The translations under genes were made by a program, and so were the position numbers. Source: Bacteriovoracaceae bacterium (GTDB lineage: Bacteria > Bdellovibrionota > Bacteriovoracia > Bacteriovoracales > Bacteriovoracaceae). From it: a DNA stretch of 64,000 nt. Position 1 is the stretch's first letter. Each line of letters starts with the position of its first letter. The notes beneath the pieces were generated by a model that was not told the origin of the DNA, did not search any database, and was given only the letters and a program-made list of their open reading frames with translations. Shown in pieces: positions 9,364-19,484 of the stretch. The DNA lies in assembly GCA_024711325.1 (NCBI GenBank), contig JANJTC010000005.1:372001-436000 (forward strand). The letters are read 5' to 3'.

Positions 9364-11655
9364 ATGCTTATTCAAACTGACTTGAAACAACTTGTTTCCC
9401 AGTCCGTTAAACTTCTCGGTGAAGCTTTAAGGGAAGTCCATGGGAAAAGATTATATCTGGAGATAGAAGCTTTAAGACAAGAGATGAAGAAGGTCAGAGG
9501 AAAAGAACCTGCAGTGGTCCAGAAGGCGCTGGAGCAGGTTTATAAGAAGCTAAGTAAGAATTCCAGCGAAGATCTTCATCATAAGGCCAAGGCCTTCTCT
9601 CTTATGCTGGAGTTGATTAATTCTTGTGAAGCGGCCTATCGTTCTCATCGCTTAGGCCATTATAAAATCAACGCTAAGGTTAGGCCCGAGGCGATCATTT
9701 ATGTCTTTACCAGCCATCCAACTGAATCCCGCAGTCAGAAGTTTTTGAAGCTCATGGGTTCCATTGAAGAGCTTTTAATTGAATCACTAGAGGAAGATTT
9801 CGAATCAATCCGAGAAAGGCTTTATTATTTTCTGAAACTTTCGGTGCGCTTAAACCTGGCCAATAACCGAAGGCCTGAGGTGCGGGATGAAATGGAACAG
9901 GTGTTTCATACCGTATTGGATCCGGCCATTCTTAGAGAGCAAATAAATCTTAATAAGAAAGGATTAAATATCAGCTTCAGAACCTGGGTAGGTGGAGATA
10001 AAGACGGTCATCCCAAGGTGGGAAGCTCTACTATGATTGAGAGTTTTAATTTATCCCGTCAAAAACTATTGAGCTTTATTCATCACGAATTAAAGAAGTT
10101 TCAGCAAGAAATTATTCTGATTGAAGAGGGTCAGTTCATCAAAAAAGAACTCTCTCAATTTAAAGAGGCTTTGCACGCTTTAAAGAAAATCTCATCTGGT
10201 GATGGGAAACGGGTAGTTAAGCTTAAAAAGAGTTTAGAAGATCTCAGGAAGGTGAGTGATAAACATCAACTGATGGCGCCTTTTATCACCGATATCGAAA
10301 AACTTATTTGGTTTTTTCCAGCACTGGTGCTGCCTTTGGAAATCCGGGAAGACAGTGAGAAAATTAAAAACGCACTTAATGTTAAAAGCGAACCCATCTT
10401 AAAGATGCTGGCGACCTTAAAATCAGTCTCCCAGGGTCTTGAGCCAAAATGGTATGTGAGGGGATTTGTGATCAGCATGTGCCAGGCAGCCGAGGATATG
10501 CTGGCCGCAACCACCATTACTCGTCGAACCCTGGGCTCCTTACTTATTCCGGTTATTCCTCTATTTGAAAATGAGCAGGGGCTTTTAAATGGCTCAAGTA
10601 TTCTGGAAGAATCTTTTAAAGCGTCTCCTTTTCAAAAAGAGCATAAGGAAAAATGGGGCAAACGTTTTGAAGTCATGGTTGGTTATTCGGATTCCAGTAA
10701 AGAGAACGGGGTATTGCCGGCCCGCCTGATGATTGAGAAAGCGCTGTTTGAACTGGAAACATTTCTCTTGAAGAAAAAACTCATCCCGGTCTTTTTTCAC
10801 GGTTCAGGGGGCAGCACCAGTCGAGGTGGAGGAACCGTTCTCGAGCAGATTGCCTGGTGGCCCCAAACCGCTTTAAATATTTTTAAAGTCACCATACAAG
10901 GTGAGATGGTTCAGCGTAATTTTAATAACCCCTTGATCATGCGCTCTCAGGTGGGGAAAGTAGTTGAAGGCTATCAGGAGTTCAAACCCAAGAAATGGAA
11001 AGACCATCCTGAGATGAAGTCGTTCTCTGGTAGTATTCAAAGCTCCTATCGGGAGCTGGTGCATGATCCTGACTTTCAAAAACTCACAACGCTTGCCACT
11101 CCCTATGATTATCTGAACCTTTTAAAAATTGGTTCAAGACCGGCTAAACGTTCGGCCAAAGGGACTTTTGGTTTGAGGGCCATTCCCTGGATCCTGTGTT
11201 GGACCCAAACTCGGCTTCTCCTTCCCATTTGGTGGGGAACAGGCAAAGCGTGGGCCGGACTTTCTCAGAGCGATAAAAAAAGAGTTGGGAAGTATTTCCA
11301 AGGCTCACCCTTGATGCAGTCTTATATTAAAAATCTTGGCTTCACACTGGCCAAGGTTGAAATGGGTGTATGGAATTTTCATTTGGAGCATTCAGGTCTC
11401 GAGCTAGAAGAGAAAAAATTGTGGAGAGAAAAGATTACAAAAGAATTTGAACTCAGTGTCGCTTTCTTTCAAGAGATCAGCGGCCAAAAAGATTTTACGT
11501 GGTTTAGACCGTGGTTAGGGGAGAGTATTTATTTTCGCTCCAGTATGATTCATCCACTGAATGTGATTCAGAAACTTGCCTTAGAGAGAAAGGATCATGT
11601 CCTGTTACGGGAAACGGTAACTGGAATTGCTTGTGGGATGTTGACCACGGGGTAG
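9364..11655 (+). CDS. ppc: Phosphoenolpyruvate carboxylase
   Basis: VFTSHPTESRSQ, TWVGGDKDGHPKV, VGYSDSSKENG, FHGSGGSTSRGGG, GSRPAKR motifs; C-terminus GIACGMLTTG. Start placed just after the gloA stop. Confidence 0.92.
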   Translation: MLIQTDLKQLVSQSVKLLGEALREVHGKRLYLEIEALRQEMKKVRGKEPAVVQKALEQVYKKLSKNSSEDLHHKAKAFSLMLELINSCEAAYRSHRLGHYKINAKVRPEAIIYVFTSHPTESRSQKFLKLMGSIEELLIESLEEDFESIRERLYYFLKLSVRLNLANNRRPEVRDEMEQVFHTVLDPAILREQINLNKKGLNISFRTWVGGDKDGHPKVGSSTMIESFNLSRQKLLSFIHHELKKFQQEIILIEEGQFIKKELSQFKEALHALKKISSGDGKRVVKLKKSLEDLRKVSDKHQLMAPFITDIEKLIWFFPALVLPLEIREDSEKIKNALNVKSEPILKMLATLKSVSQGLEPKWYVRGFVISMCQAAEDMLAATTITRRTLGSLLIPVIPLFENEQGLLNGSSILEESFKASPFQKEHKEKWGKRFEVMVGYSDSSKENGVLPARLMIEKALFELETFLLKKKLIPVFFHGSGGSTSRGGGTVLEQIAWWPQTALNIFKVTIQGEMVQRNFNNPLIMRSQVGKVVEGYQEFKPKKWKDHPEMKSFSGSIQSSYRELVHDPDFQKLTTLATPYDYLNLLKIGSRPAKRSAKGTFGLRAIPWILCWTQTRLLLPIWWGTGKAWAGLSQSDKKRVGKYFQGSPLMQSYIKNLGFTLAKVEMGVWNFHLEHSGLELEEKKLWREKITKEFELSVAFFQEISGQKDFTWFRPWLGESIYFRSSMIHPLNVIQKLALERKDHVLLRETVTGIACGMLTTG

Positions 11656-11731
11656 GTTTGACGCGTCGTTTCGATACGGCGCTTGTTGCTGCATGGTTCA
11701 AAACTGATTAAGGTCAGCCAAAAGGACCTTA

Positions 11732-13063
11732 ATGTATAAGAAGAATGATTTGAATCGTCGCAAGATGCTTATTTTGAGTTTAGTCGGATGTTTACTTGGA
11801 CTCTTGTCGACTGTGATTGCGAAAGTTTTGTTGGCCTCCATAAATTTTGTCACTCACCTCTTTTGGTTTCATGAGTTTTCCTTAAAACCCATTGAATTAG
11901 TTAATCACCAATTTTCTCCCATTTATATCCTTGTTCCTGTTCTTGGAGGCCTGTTGGTGGGAATGATGGCCCGCTTTGGCAGTAAGGCCATCAGGGGTCA
12001 TGGTATCCCCGAGGTAATGGAAAATATTCTGACTAAAGAAAGTAAAATTCCAAGAAGAATGACCTTCTTAAAACCTTTATCCGCTGCCATTTCTATTGGC
12101 TCTGGTGGACCATTTGGTGCGGAAGGTCCCATTATTGCGACAGGAAGTTCCTTGGGTTCTTGGTTGGGAAGACATCTCTATTTCAAAGAATATGAGAGAA
12201 AAATTTTATTGGCCGCAGGTGCTGCGGCCGGAATGACATCTATCTTCGGTACTCCACTTGCAGCAGTATTTATTTGTATTGAACTCCTCCTATTTGAATT
12301 CAGTGCAAAATCATTCATTCCTGTTCTCATCGCAGTTTCAACTGCCTATTCGGTCAGACTGGCAAGTGGTCACGTCGGCCCTGAATTTCCTATTGGAGAT
12401 TATCAAGAAGTAGTTGGTGGATGGAATTCGCTTTTCTATTTCTGTGCCGGTGCCTTCGCTGGTGGTGTTTCAATTGTTGTCTCTAAGCTAGTCATATGGA
12501 TCGAAGATACCTTCGAGAAATTACCGATTCATTGGATGTGGTGGCCCATGCTTGGGGGAATTTTCGTCGGGATCATTGGATATTATGATCCGCGAACTTT
12601 GGGAGTTGGATACAGTAATATTACTGATGCTCTTCAAGGTAAGCTTCTTTTAATTCCTGCCCTGACTCTTTTAGTTTTCAAATTCCTCTCATGGGCGATT
12701 GCTCTTGGCAGTGGGACATCCGGGGGAACACTCGCTCCACTTTTAACTTTTGGAAGCAGCCTAGGCGTGGTTTTAAGTATTGTCGGTCAATATTTTTTTC
12801 CTGAAATAGGCATTGCGACTCAAGTAACAGCATTGGTTTGTATGTCATCCATGTTTTCAGGAGCAACCAGGGCCGTGTTAACTTCTACCGTGTTTGCTTT
12901 AGAAGTAACCGGTACAAGTTTTGGTATTGCCCCTCTTCTGTTGGGCAATAGTGCCGCTTTCCTTATATCTATTTTCTTTTTGAAAGAAACGATCATGACA
13001 GAAAAAATCGTCAGACGAGGAGTGTATGTTCCGAATGATTACTATTCTATCAGAAAAGTATGA
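11732..13063 (+). CDS. ClC-family chloride channel/transporter
   Basis: GSGGPFGAEGPIIATGSSLGSW and GSGTSGGTLAPLLTFGSSLG; multi-TM. Confidence 0.9.
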   Translation: MYKKNDLNRRKMLILSLVGCLLGLLSTVIAKVLLASINFVTHLFWFHEFSLKPIELVNHQFSPIYILVPVLGGLLVGMMARFGSKAIRGHGIPEVMENILTKESKIPRRMTFLKPLSAAISIGSGGPFGAEGPIIATGSSLGSWLGRHLYFKEYERKILLAAGAAAGMTSIFGTPLAAVFICIELLLFEFSAKSFIPVLIAVSTAYSVRLASGHVGPEFPIGDYQEVVGGWNSLFYFCAGAFAGGVSIVVSKLVIWIEDTFEKLPIHWMWWPMLGGIFVGIIGYYDPRTLGVGYSNITDALQGKLLLIPALTLLVFKFLSWAIALGSGTSGGTLAPLLTFGSSLGVVLSIVGQYFFPEIGIATQVTALVCMSSMFSGATRAVLTSTVFALEVTGTSFGIAPLLLGNSAAFLISIFFLKETIMTEKIVRRGVYVPNDYYSIRKV

Positions 13064-13066
13064 CGA

Positions 13067-13651
13067 TTATTTAACGATCATCCACTGATGTTCAAAACCA
13101 GCTCGCGCTTGAGTGTTAAGTGTGCACCTAACTTCTTCAAAAGCAGTTTGATGAACAACACCTTCAACATTCTCAAAGAAAGTTTTTTCTTGATACTTAC
13201 TCAGGTCATGAACTGAGCCATCTTGCAGCACCTTTTTATTGGCCCTTTGATAAAGGATGCTCATAACAGGTGAATACTCCATATAGTATTCGGTCTGATT
13301 TTCATCAGTGTGGGAAACCCGGTCCTTAAATTCCACCGGCTCACCGATTCTGACGAGAAAAGAAATTTCCTTCTCATTAACCTTGTATTTCAAAATCTTG
13401 AGCAAAGACATCTCATGGGGAATATCCCATACGAACTGATCAACGAGTTGAGAATTCACTTCTACCTGACATTTGAGTGAGATTTGATCATTGTATTTTA
13501 ACTTGAGAATTTCGGCCTTGCTCTTTCCAACAATCGCTTCCGGCGTCACAATTGGATTACCTGAAGCATCAGTGTGAAAGGTAGGCTCTTTCGGGGCCTT
13601 ACCACAGCTTAAAACGAGTAGAAGAAGTAGATAAGCATACATTCTCATCAT
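13067..13651 (-). CDS. Hypothetical lipoprotein
   Basis: Lipobox LLVLSCGK after short hydrophobic N-terminus. Confidence 0.6.
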   Translation of the reverse strand: MMRMYAYLLLLLVLSCGKAPKEPTFHTDASGNPIVTPEAIVGKSKAEILKLKYNDQISLKCQVEVNSQLVDQFVWDIPHEMSLLKILKYKVNEKEISFLVRIGEPVEFKDRVSHTDENQTEYYMEYSPVMSILYQRANKKVLQDGSVHDLSKYQEKTFFENVEGVVHQTAFEEVRCTLNTQARAGFEHQWMIVK

Positions 13652-13816
13652 AGACAGAACTCCTGAGTGCGACCTAGTTACCGAATAAATCTCTGGATGT
13701 AAAATGGGTGAAGAGTGGTTCGTATTTTAAGGGGCTTGCATGAGTTTCATAAGATATCTTTACACTGCAAAAATGCTGCGCTATTGCTTTCAACGTCGGA
13801 ACCGCTAAATGAATAA

Positions 13817-14278
13817 TTATGTTCTGCTCAGTTCCACTGTTAATGGTATATTCCATAACGTCCTGGCATGAGTGATTTGTCTCTCGCAGGAGACACCACT
13901 GATACGATAATGACATTCCAACATGATTTTGAGCACCGATTCTCTAGATGGATTCTCAGGTTGAATTATCCCATAAGGTTCTAAATTCAGACTTTCACAT
14001 TTTTCCTCAAGAGATTTGATAATGGATTTGGCAAAATGATTCCCTCGCATTGACTCTTCCACTGCTAATGATATTTCGCCTCTCCGGTCTTCATGCGTTT
14101 CTATCCAGCCAAAACCTATCAGCTTGTCATCCTGATGAAATCGTATCCAAATTTGATTTTCTAGAGGGTCACCAATATTTGGTATAGAATCGAAATGAAA
14201 TGAAGTGAATGACTGCTCTTTGATAATCAGTTCTTTTTCTTTATCCCAAACTGGATTCTCTTCAATACTATTTAACAT
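13817..14278 (-). CDS. GNAT-family acetyltransferase
   Basis: Core IGFGWIETHEDRRGEISLAVEESMRGNHFAKSIIKSLEEKCESLNLEPYGIIQPENPSRESVLK; starts 3 nt after the thioesterase stop. Confidence 0.65.
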   Translation of the reverse strand: MLNSIEENPVWDKEKELIIKEQSFTSFHFDSIPNIGDPLENQIWIRFHQDDKLIGFGWIETHEDRRGEISLAVEESMRGNHFAKSIIKSLEEKCESLNLEPYGIIQPENPSRESVLKIMLECHYRISGVSCERQITHARTLWNIPLTVELSRT

Positions 14279-14281
14279 CTT

Positions 14282-14656
14282 TCAAACTTCTTTTTTTGAT
14301 TTATTGATTGATACAAACACGAAGCTTCCATGTAAGGCAAGTACTCGGCTTTCTGAGTACATGTCTTCTCTATAAACATCGACATTAATTTCGAGACTTG
14401 TATTTCCCACTCTTACGACTTGGGCATCTAACTCCACGATACTGCCACTCAGGATGGGTATTTTGAAGTTCACTTTATCGCTACTGACAGTCACCATCTT
14501 TTCTCGTGTGAACCGAGTGGCCGCAATGAAAGCTGCTTCATCCATCCACTGAAGTGCAGTGCCGCCAAAAAGAGTGTCATAATGGTTTGTATCGCCTGGA
14601 AATACTGTTTTAAAAACTCGGGTGCGTGAACTTGCAATTCTAGAATCGAGTGACAT
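14282..14656 (-). CDS. Acyl-CoA thioesterase (hotdog fold, YciA/BACH-like)
   Basis: FPGDTNHYDTLFGGTALQWMDEAAFIAATRF and SDKVNFKIPILSGSIVELDAQV; GAGG SD upstream. Confidence 0.85.
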   Translation of the reverse strand: MSLDSRIASSRTRVFKTVFPGDTNHYDTLFGGTALQWMDEAAFIAATRFTREKMVTVSSDKVNFKIPILSGSIVELDAQVVRVGNTSLEINVDVYREDMYSESRVLALHGSFVFVSINKSKKEV

Positions 14657-14659
14657 ACA

Positions 14660-14750
14660 TACCTCGTGTTGTAATCCTAGGGCGATCGGACTTTACCGTT
14701 GCGGGACAGTGCTGGAATTTCACCAGGCTTCAGCTGACTAGGAAGTTTAA
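14660..14750 (-). ncRNA. Cobalamin riboswitch-like aptamer
   Basis: Reverse strand: CTTCCTAGTCAGCTGAAGCCTGGTGAAATTCCAGCACTGTCCCGCAACGGTAAAGTCCGATCGCCCTAGGATTACAACACGAGG. GGTGAAATTCC, CTGTCCCGCAAC(G)GTAA and AGTCCGA match the cobalamin riboswitch core; outer TCCTAG/CTAGGA pairing closes it. Confidence 0.75.
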
Positions 14751-14845
14751 TAGATGGGTGATTTTTTAGCATAAATGGACTAAAGGAGAAATAAAAAGCC
14801 CTACAAAAAGCAATATCATTTGGTTAGCTGGGGAAGTTGCCCGTA

Positions 14846-14863
14846 TGTACGTTTTAATGTACA
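14846..14863. promoter_or_regulatory. Putative operator upstream of the toxin-antitoxin pair
   Basis: TGTAC-GTTTTAAT-GTACA dyad about 30 nt upstream of the antitoxin start. Confidence 0.4.
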
Positions 14864-14892
14864 CTTAAAGGGTGATAAAAGAGGAGATTAAG

Positions 14893-15177
14893 ATGAAACC
14901 ATTTAAGCGTAAAACGATTACTGAGCTAAGAAGTAGTTTGTTCGAAACATTTGATGAAGTTTTATCAGGTGAGTCTCAGATAATTACTCACAAGAGTGGA
15001 AATGCCGTGGCATTAATTTCTCTTTCGAAAATTGAGGAAATGGAAAGAGAGATTGAGCTGCATAAGAACTTAGCAATTGGGTATGCTCAAGCGATGCGTG
15101 GAGAAGGTATCTCAACGAATGATCTTAAAATCAAAATGAAAGAGAAAGAAAAAAAGCTAAGAGCAAAGTATGGTTAG
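14893..15177 (+). CDS. Phd/YefM-family antitoxin
   Basis: RKTITELRSSLFETFDEVLSGESQIITHKSGNAVALISLSKIEEME; ATG after GAGGAG SD (upstream GTG at 14872 also possible). Confidence 0.85.
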   Translation: MKPFKRKTITELRSSLFETFDEVLSGESQIITHKSGNAVALISLSKIEEMEREIELHKNLAIGYAQAMRGEGISTNDLKIKMKEKEKKLRAKYG

Positions 15178-15478
15178 GTGGACACCCAAGTCCGAACAAG
15201 ACTTGGATAGTATCAGAGAGCATATTGCAGAGAACTTCAATGTTGACCTTGCAATTGAAACAGTTAATGAAATAATTGATCAAGTCGAGTCTTTGCTTTC
15301 TCAGAATCCTCTTGCCGGAGCTATTCTTGAAAGTAATCTGTTTTTTTCAAAACTCGTCATTCTGGGCAATTCCGTATTTTATTGTGAGAACCCCAAAGAT
15401 CGACATTTATATGTAGTATATGTTCAGGCCCGAAATACAGATCTTCAAACAGGCCGATTAACTAAAAGTGAAATTTAA
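15170..15478 (+). CDS. ParE/RelE-family toxin
   Basis: WTPKSEQDLDSIREHIAENFNVDLAIETVNEIIDQVESL..PLAG; overlaps the antitoxin by 8 nt. Confidence 0.85.
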   Translation: MVRWTPKSEQDLDSIREHIAENFNVDLAIETVNEIIDQVESLLSQNPLAGAILESNLFFSKLVILGNSVFYCENPKDRHLYVVYVQARNTDLQTGRLTKSEI

Positions 15479-15483
15479 GTGAC

Positions 15484-15512
15484 AAAAAAAAAGCCTCTGT
15501 TTCCAGAGGCTT
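15484..15512 (-). terminator. Terminator of the tRNA transcript (may also serve the TA operon)
   Basis: GCCTCTG-TTTC-CAGAGGC hairpin with an A run on + (T run on -). Confidence 0.8.
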
Positions 15513-15522
15513 CTTATAAATT

Positions 15523-15600
15523 TGGTACTCCCAAGGGGATTCGAACCCCTGTTACCGCCGTGAAAAGGCGATGTCCTAGACCGGGCTAGACGATGGGAGC
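15523..15600 (-). tRNA. tRNA-Glu (TTC)
   Basis: Minus strand GCTCCCATCGTCTAGCCCGGTCTAGGACATCGCCTTTTCACGGCGGTAACAGGGGTTCGAATCCCCTTGGGAGTACCA; anticodon loop TTTTCAC, encoded CCA. Confidence 0.93.
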
Positions 15601-15634
15601 GTAACCGGATTTTGCTCAAAATGTTTTCAAAAAA

Positions 15635-15711
15635 TGGTGATCTCTCTGCGACTTGAACGCAGGACCCTCTCCTTAAAAGGGAGATGCTCTAACCAACTGA
15701 GCTAAGAGACC
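15635..15711 (-). tRNA. tRNA-Lys (TTT)
   Basis: Minus strand GGTCTCTTAGCTCAGTTGGTTAGAGCATCTCCCTTTTAAGGAGAGGGTCCTGCGTTCAAGTCGCAGAGAGATCACCA; loop CTTTTAA, encoded CCA. Confidence 0.93.
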
Positions 15712-15862
15712 ACTTTAGAATCGAAGGTCTACAAATTATTGTTTCTGAAGAATTTTGTCAAACACAAAAATAGGAAAAATGTTATTTTTTTTCGGACTAA
15801 ACCAAGATTTTTTACCCATTTACTCTGCTTAAACTAAGGCTTTCTCAAGATTCTAAGGGGTT

Positions 15863-16936
15863 CTATTTTTTATCGAGATAAGTCAGACCAAAGGCATTTT
15901 TAGAGAACACATCCTCACTGATCCAGCAGGCCTCAACGATATTGTCACCATCATTGTGAAGCTCTTCCTGGCAGTCATCCAAAAACTTACCCGTCTTACG
16001 ACTTTTACAAAGGCACTTACGGTCTTTATTGGATGAATGAAATCCGCTTCCCCATGAATTGCGCAGAAGAAAATGGCATTTGCCGTTAATTTGTTTTTTT
16101 CCGGCAATAATGGATTCATGATTTGAGCAATCAGGTTTAACTCCTAGTGGAGTAGTGGCAGTTTTCCGATTCACACCATCATAGCTCTCATCATAAAGCC
16201 CTCGGGCGCAATACGAGACAGCAATAGGTGCATTAAGTTCATCGAGCTTAGAATCTATCGCTGGAATCCACTGTTCATCCTGGGCCGGTAAGTTAAACCG
16301 AGGATTCGTTATGGAAATGCGAGAAGGCTTATTACAAACAGGCAGGACCAGATTGCTAAGAAGCTTTCGGGAGCTGAGTAAGCTTAAGGACCTGAGCTCA
16401 GGCATTAATTGATTCCAACTGATATTGGTTGAACAATAAGGCGAATGTTCTTCAATCGCTGTTGCAATCATCTCATCAACAACATCCTGATGAACCTTGG
16501 TATTTAAGAGCCCAAGTTTAGGTGCCAGCTTCTCGACCAGTCCCATGATTTCAGACTCAGAAGCATTGGTTTTTTTTGTCCAGGTACTGATGGCCTCATC
16601 AAAGGATTTTAAGTGGCAGTTTCCTGCATCTTGAATGGCCTTAATGGCATAATAAGTGGTTCCGGAAGAAATGCTTTCCTGTTTAGCAGAATCGGCAAAT
16701 TTCAGAGCTCCCCATAAAGGATGAACAATCCTGTCCTTGTTCCCTTTCTTCATGAGTTGATAATCTATCAACTGAGAAGCAGTGTAAGAATAACAAATTC
16801 CCAGACCATCCTGATCAAAGACCGGAATTTTATTAAAAGGCGAATCTTTTTGAGTGATGAGATTTAAAGGAGCGCAGCTATTTTGTGCCCAACTCGAAGT
16901 CACCGTAAAGATAAAAAGAAGAATGATCATTTTCAT
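15863..16936 (-). CDS. Secreted papain-like (C1-type) cysteine protease family protein
   Basis: Signal peptide; PVFDQDGLGICYSYTASQLIDY (Q..Cys), CSNHESIIAGKK (His), FLLRNSWGSGF (Asn) arranged as in C1 peptidases. Confidence 0.75.
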   Translation of the reverse strand: MKMIILLFIFTVTSSWAQNSCAPLNLITQKDSPFNKIPVFDQDGLGICYSYTASQLIDYQLMKKGNKDRIVHPLWGALKFADSAKQESISSGTTYYAIKAIQDAGNCHLKSFDEAISTWTKKTNASESEIMGLVEKLAPKLGLLNTKVHQDVVDEMIATAIEEHSPYCSTNISWNQLMPELRSLSLLSSRKLLSNLVLPVCNKPSRISITNPRFNLPAQDEQWIPAIDSKLDELNAPIAVSYCARGLYDESYDGVNRKTATTPLGVKPDCSNHESIIAGKKQINGKCHFLLRNSWGSGFHSSNKDRKCLCKSRKTGKFLDDCQEELHNDGDNIVEACWISEDVFSKNAFGLTYLDKK

Positions 16937-17307
16937 TTAACATTTCTCTCTATGGCATTGGCATCTATCATCGACTGGTCTTTGAACCTGCAGAATGATT
17001 GTTCTTGATTGAGAGAATCTTTAAGGATGAGAACTTCTAACTTCAATTGATGGCAAATCAGTGCAGCGGGATTTTGTCCATTGATACCTAATGGGCGAGT
17101 AGGCATACTGATTTTCGATAAGAAAAGTTTTTTCGCCTGGCAGGTTTGACCTTCATCCAGACAAGAAGCTGTGATCCAGCCGCGGATTGATTGACTCCAA
17201 CAAAGCTTTTCTTTTAATTGATGGCCCTGAAAGATTTCACAATTAGCAGCGAAGGCGCCACTTGAAAGCGATATAAGAAAGAGAAAACTAAGTTTTAATA
17301 CGTTCAT
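16933..17307 (-). CDS. Hypothetical secreted protein, coupled to the C1-like protease
   Basis: Signal peptide MNVLKLSFLFLISLSSGAFA; stop overlaps the start of the protease gene. Confidence 0.55.
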   Translation of the reverse strand: MNVLKLSFLFLISLSSGAFAANCEIFQGHQLKEKLCWSQSIRGWITASCLDEGQTCQAKKLFLSKISMPTRPLGINGQNPAALICHQLKLEVLILKDSLNQEQSFCRFKDQSMIDANAIERNVK

Positions 17308-17369
17308 AAAAATCCTACCTTCTTCATTATGTCTTAAGGTTGAAGACATACGAAGAAGGTAAGATTTGC

Positions 17370-18692
<1,323 letters not shown>

Positions 18693-18693
18693 T

Positions 18694-18730
18694 CAAATAA
18701 AAAGAGGGAGAAATGTTTCCATTTCTCCCC
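18694..18730 (-). terminator. Terminator between the 18767-19111 gene and purA
   Basis: GGGAGAAATG-TTTC-CATTTCTCCC hairpin; minus-strand T run (CTCTTTTTATTT). Confidence 0.7.
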
Positions 18731-18766
18731 CGGGAAAGGCCTAAACACACCTGGGAGGAATAATGT

Positions 18767-19111
18767 TTAGGCTATCGATCTGAGTTCTAAACGACTTTGC
18801 AATGTGTCGAGAACAGTCTGGAATTCACTCAGAGAAGGCAAGTTACCGAAATGAGTGTTCTCATGCATGTTCATCGAAACAAAATCAAAAATTTCCACTG
18901 GTGTTGATTTCTCATGGCCTTTTTGAAAGGCGCGCCAGTTGGATTTTCCTGTCTTTCTATAATTATCGAAAAGGTTCTCCACCATTTCCTGTTTGGTCTT
19001 GACACCGACTCCAACCACTTGCCCGCTTGAGTCGATCTCCAGATACCAGACTCGATAATCATTCTGATTTTTGGGGTGCTGTTTTGATTCCACTGCGATG
19101 GCCAGAAACAT
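18767..19111 (-). CDS. Hypothetical protein
   Basis: ATG (MFLAIAVESKQ) preceded by strong AAGGAGGT SD; ORF-track start is 26 codons further upstream. Confidence 0.65.
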   Translation of the reverse strand: MFLAIAVESKQHPKNQNDYRVWYLEIDSSGQVVGVGVKTKQEMVENLFDNYRKTGKSNWRAFQKGHEKSTPVEIFDFVSMNMHENTHFGNLPSLSEFQTVLDTLQSRLELRSIA

Positions 19112-19484
19112 AAGGGACCTCCTTGCTCTCGCGAAAGATGCGACATCTTGTCGATCTAATTCCGTGTGTGTGTTTGGAAGGTCATCCACAGCGTCCCCAT
19201 CCTAGAGATCCGGATGACCTTTCTCGCATCCTGCTTATCTTAAGGATTCCTTATGCCCCTACGATTGTAACGAGAATTTCACTAACATCAACTCATCTGT
19301 TTTAGAGAGAAAGACAGAGTGAAGTAGAGTCAAAAAGGGACTTGCTCAACTGTTTCTGAAGTTCTGAGGACTTGCCCCTATCAGTGGTAGGGGCGAAATA
19401 GGACCAAATCCTGAGTGAAAAACTTTAAATGTTTGTGTTTCCAAAAATTCTTCTTCGAGCGAAACTACCCTGCATAGGAGTTCT

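Noticed and set aside
18739-18772. GCCTAAACA/TGTTTAGGC inverted repeat as a purA riboswitch
   Set aside because: Overlaps the end of the upstream gene, is followed by a terminator, and shows no purine riboswitch core.
19374-19394. GCCCCTA/TAGGGGC inverted repeat upstream of murJ as a terminator
   Set aside because: No T tract follows; function cannot be assigned.
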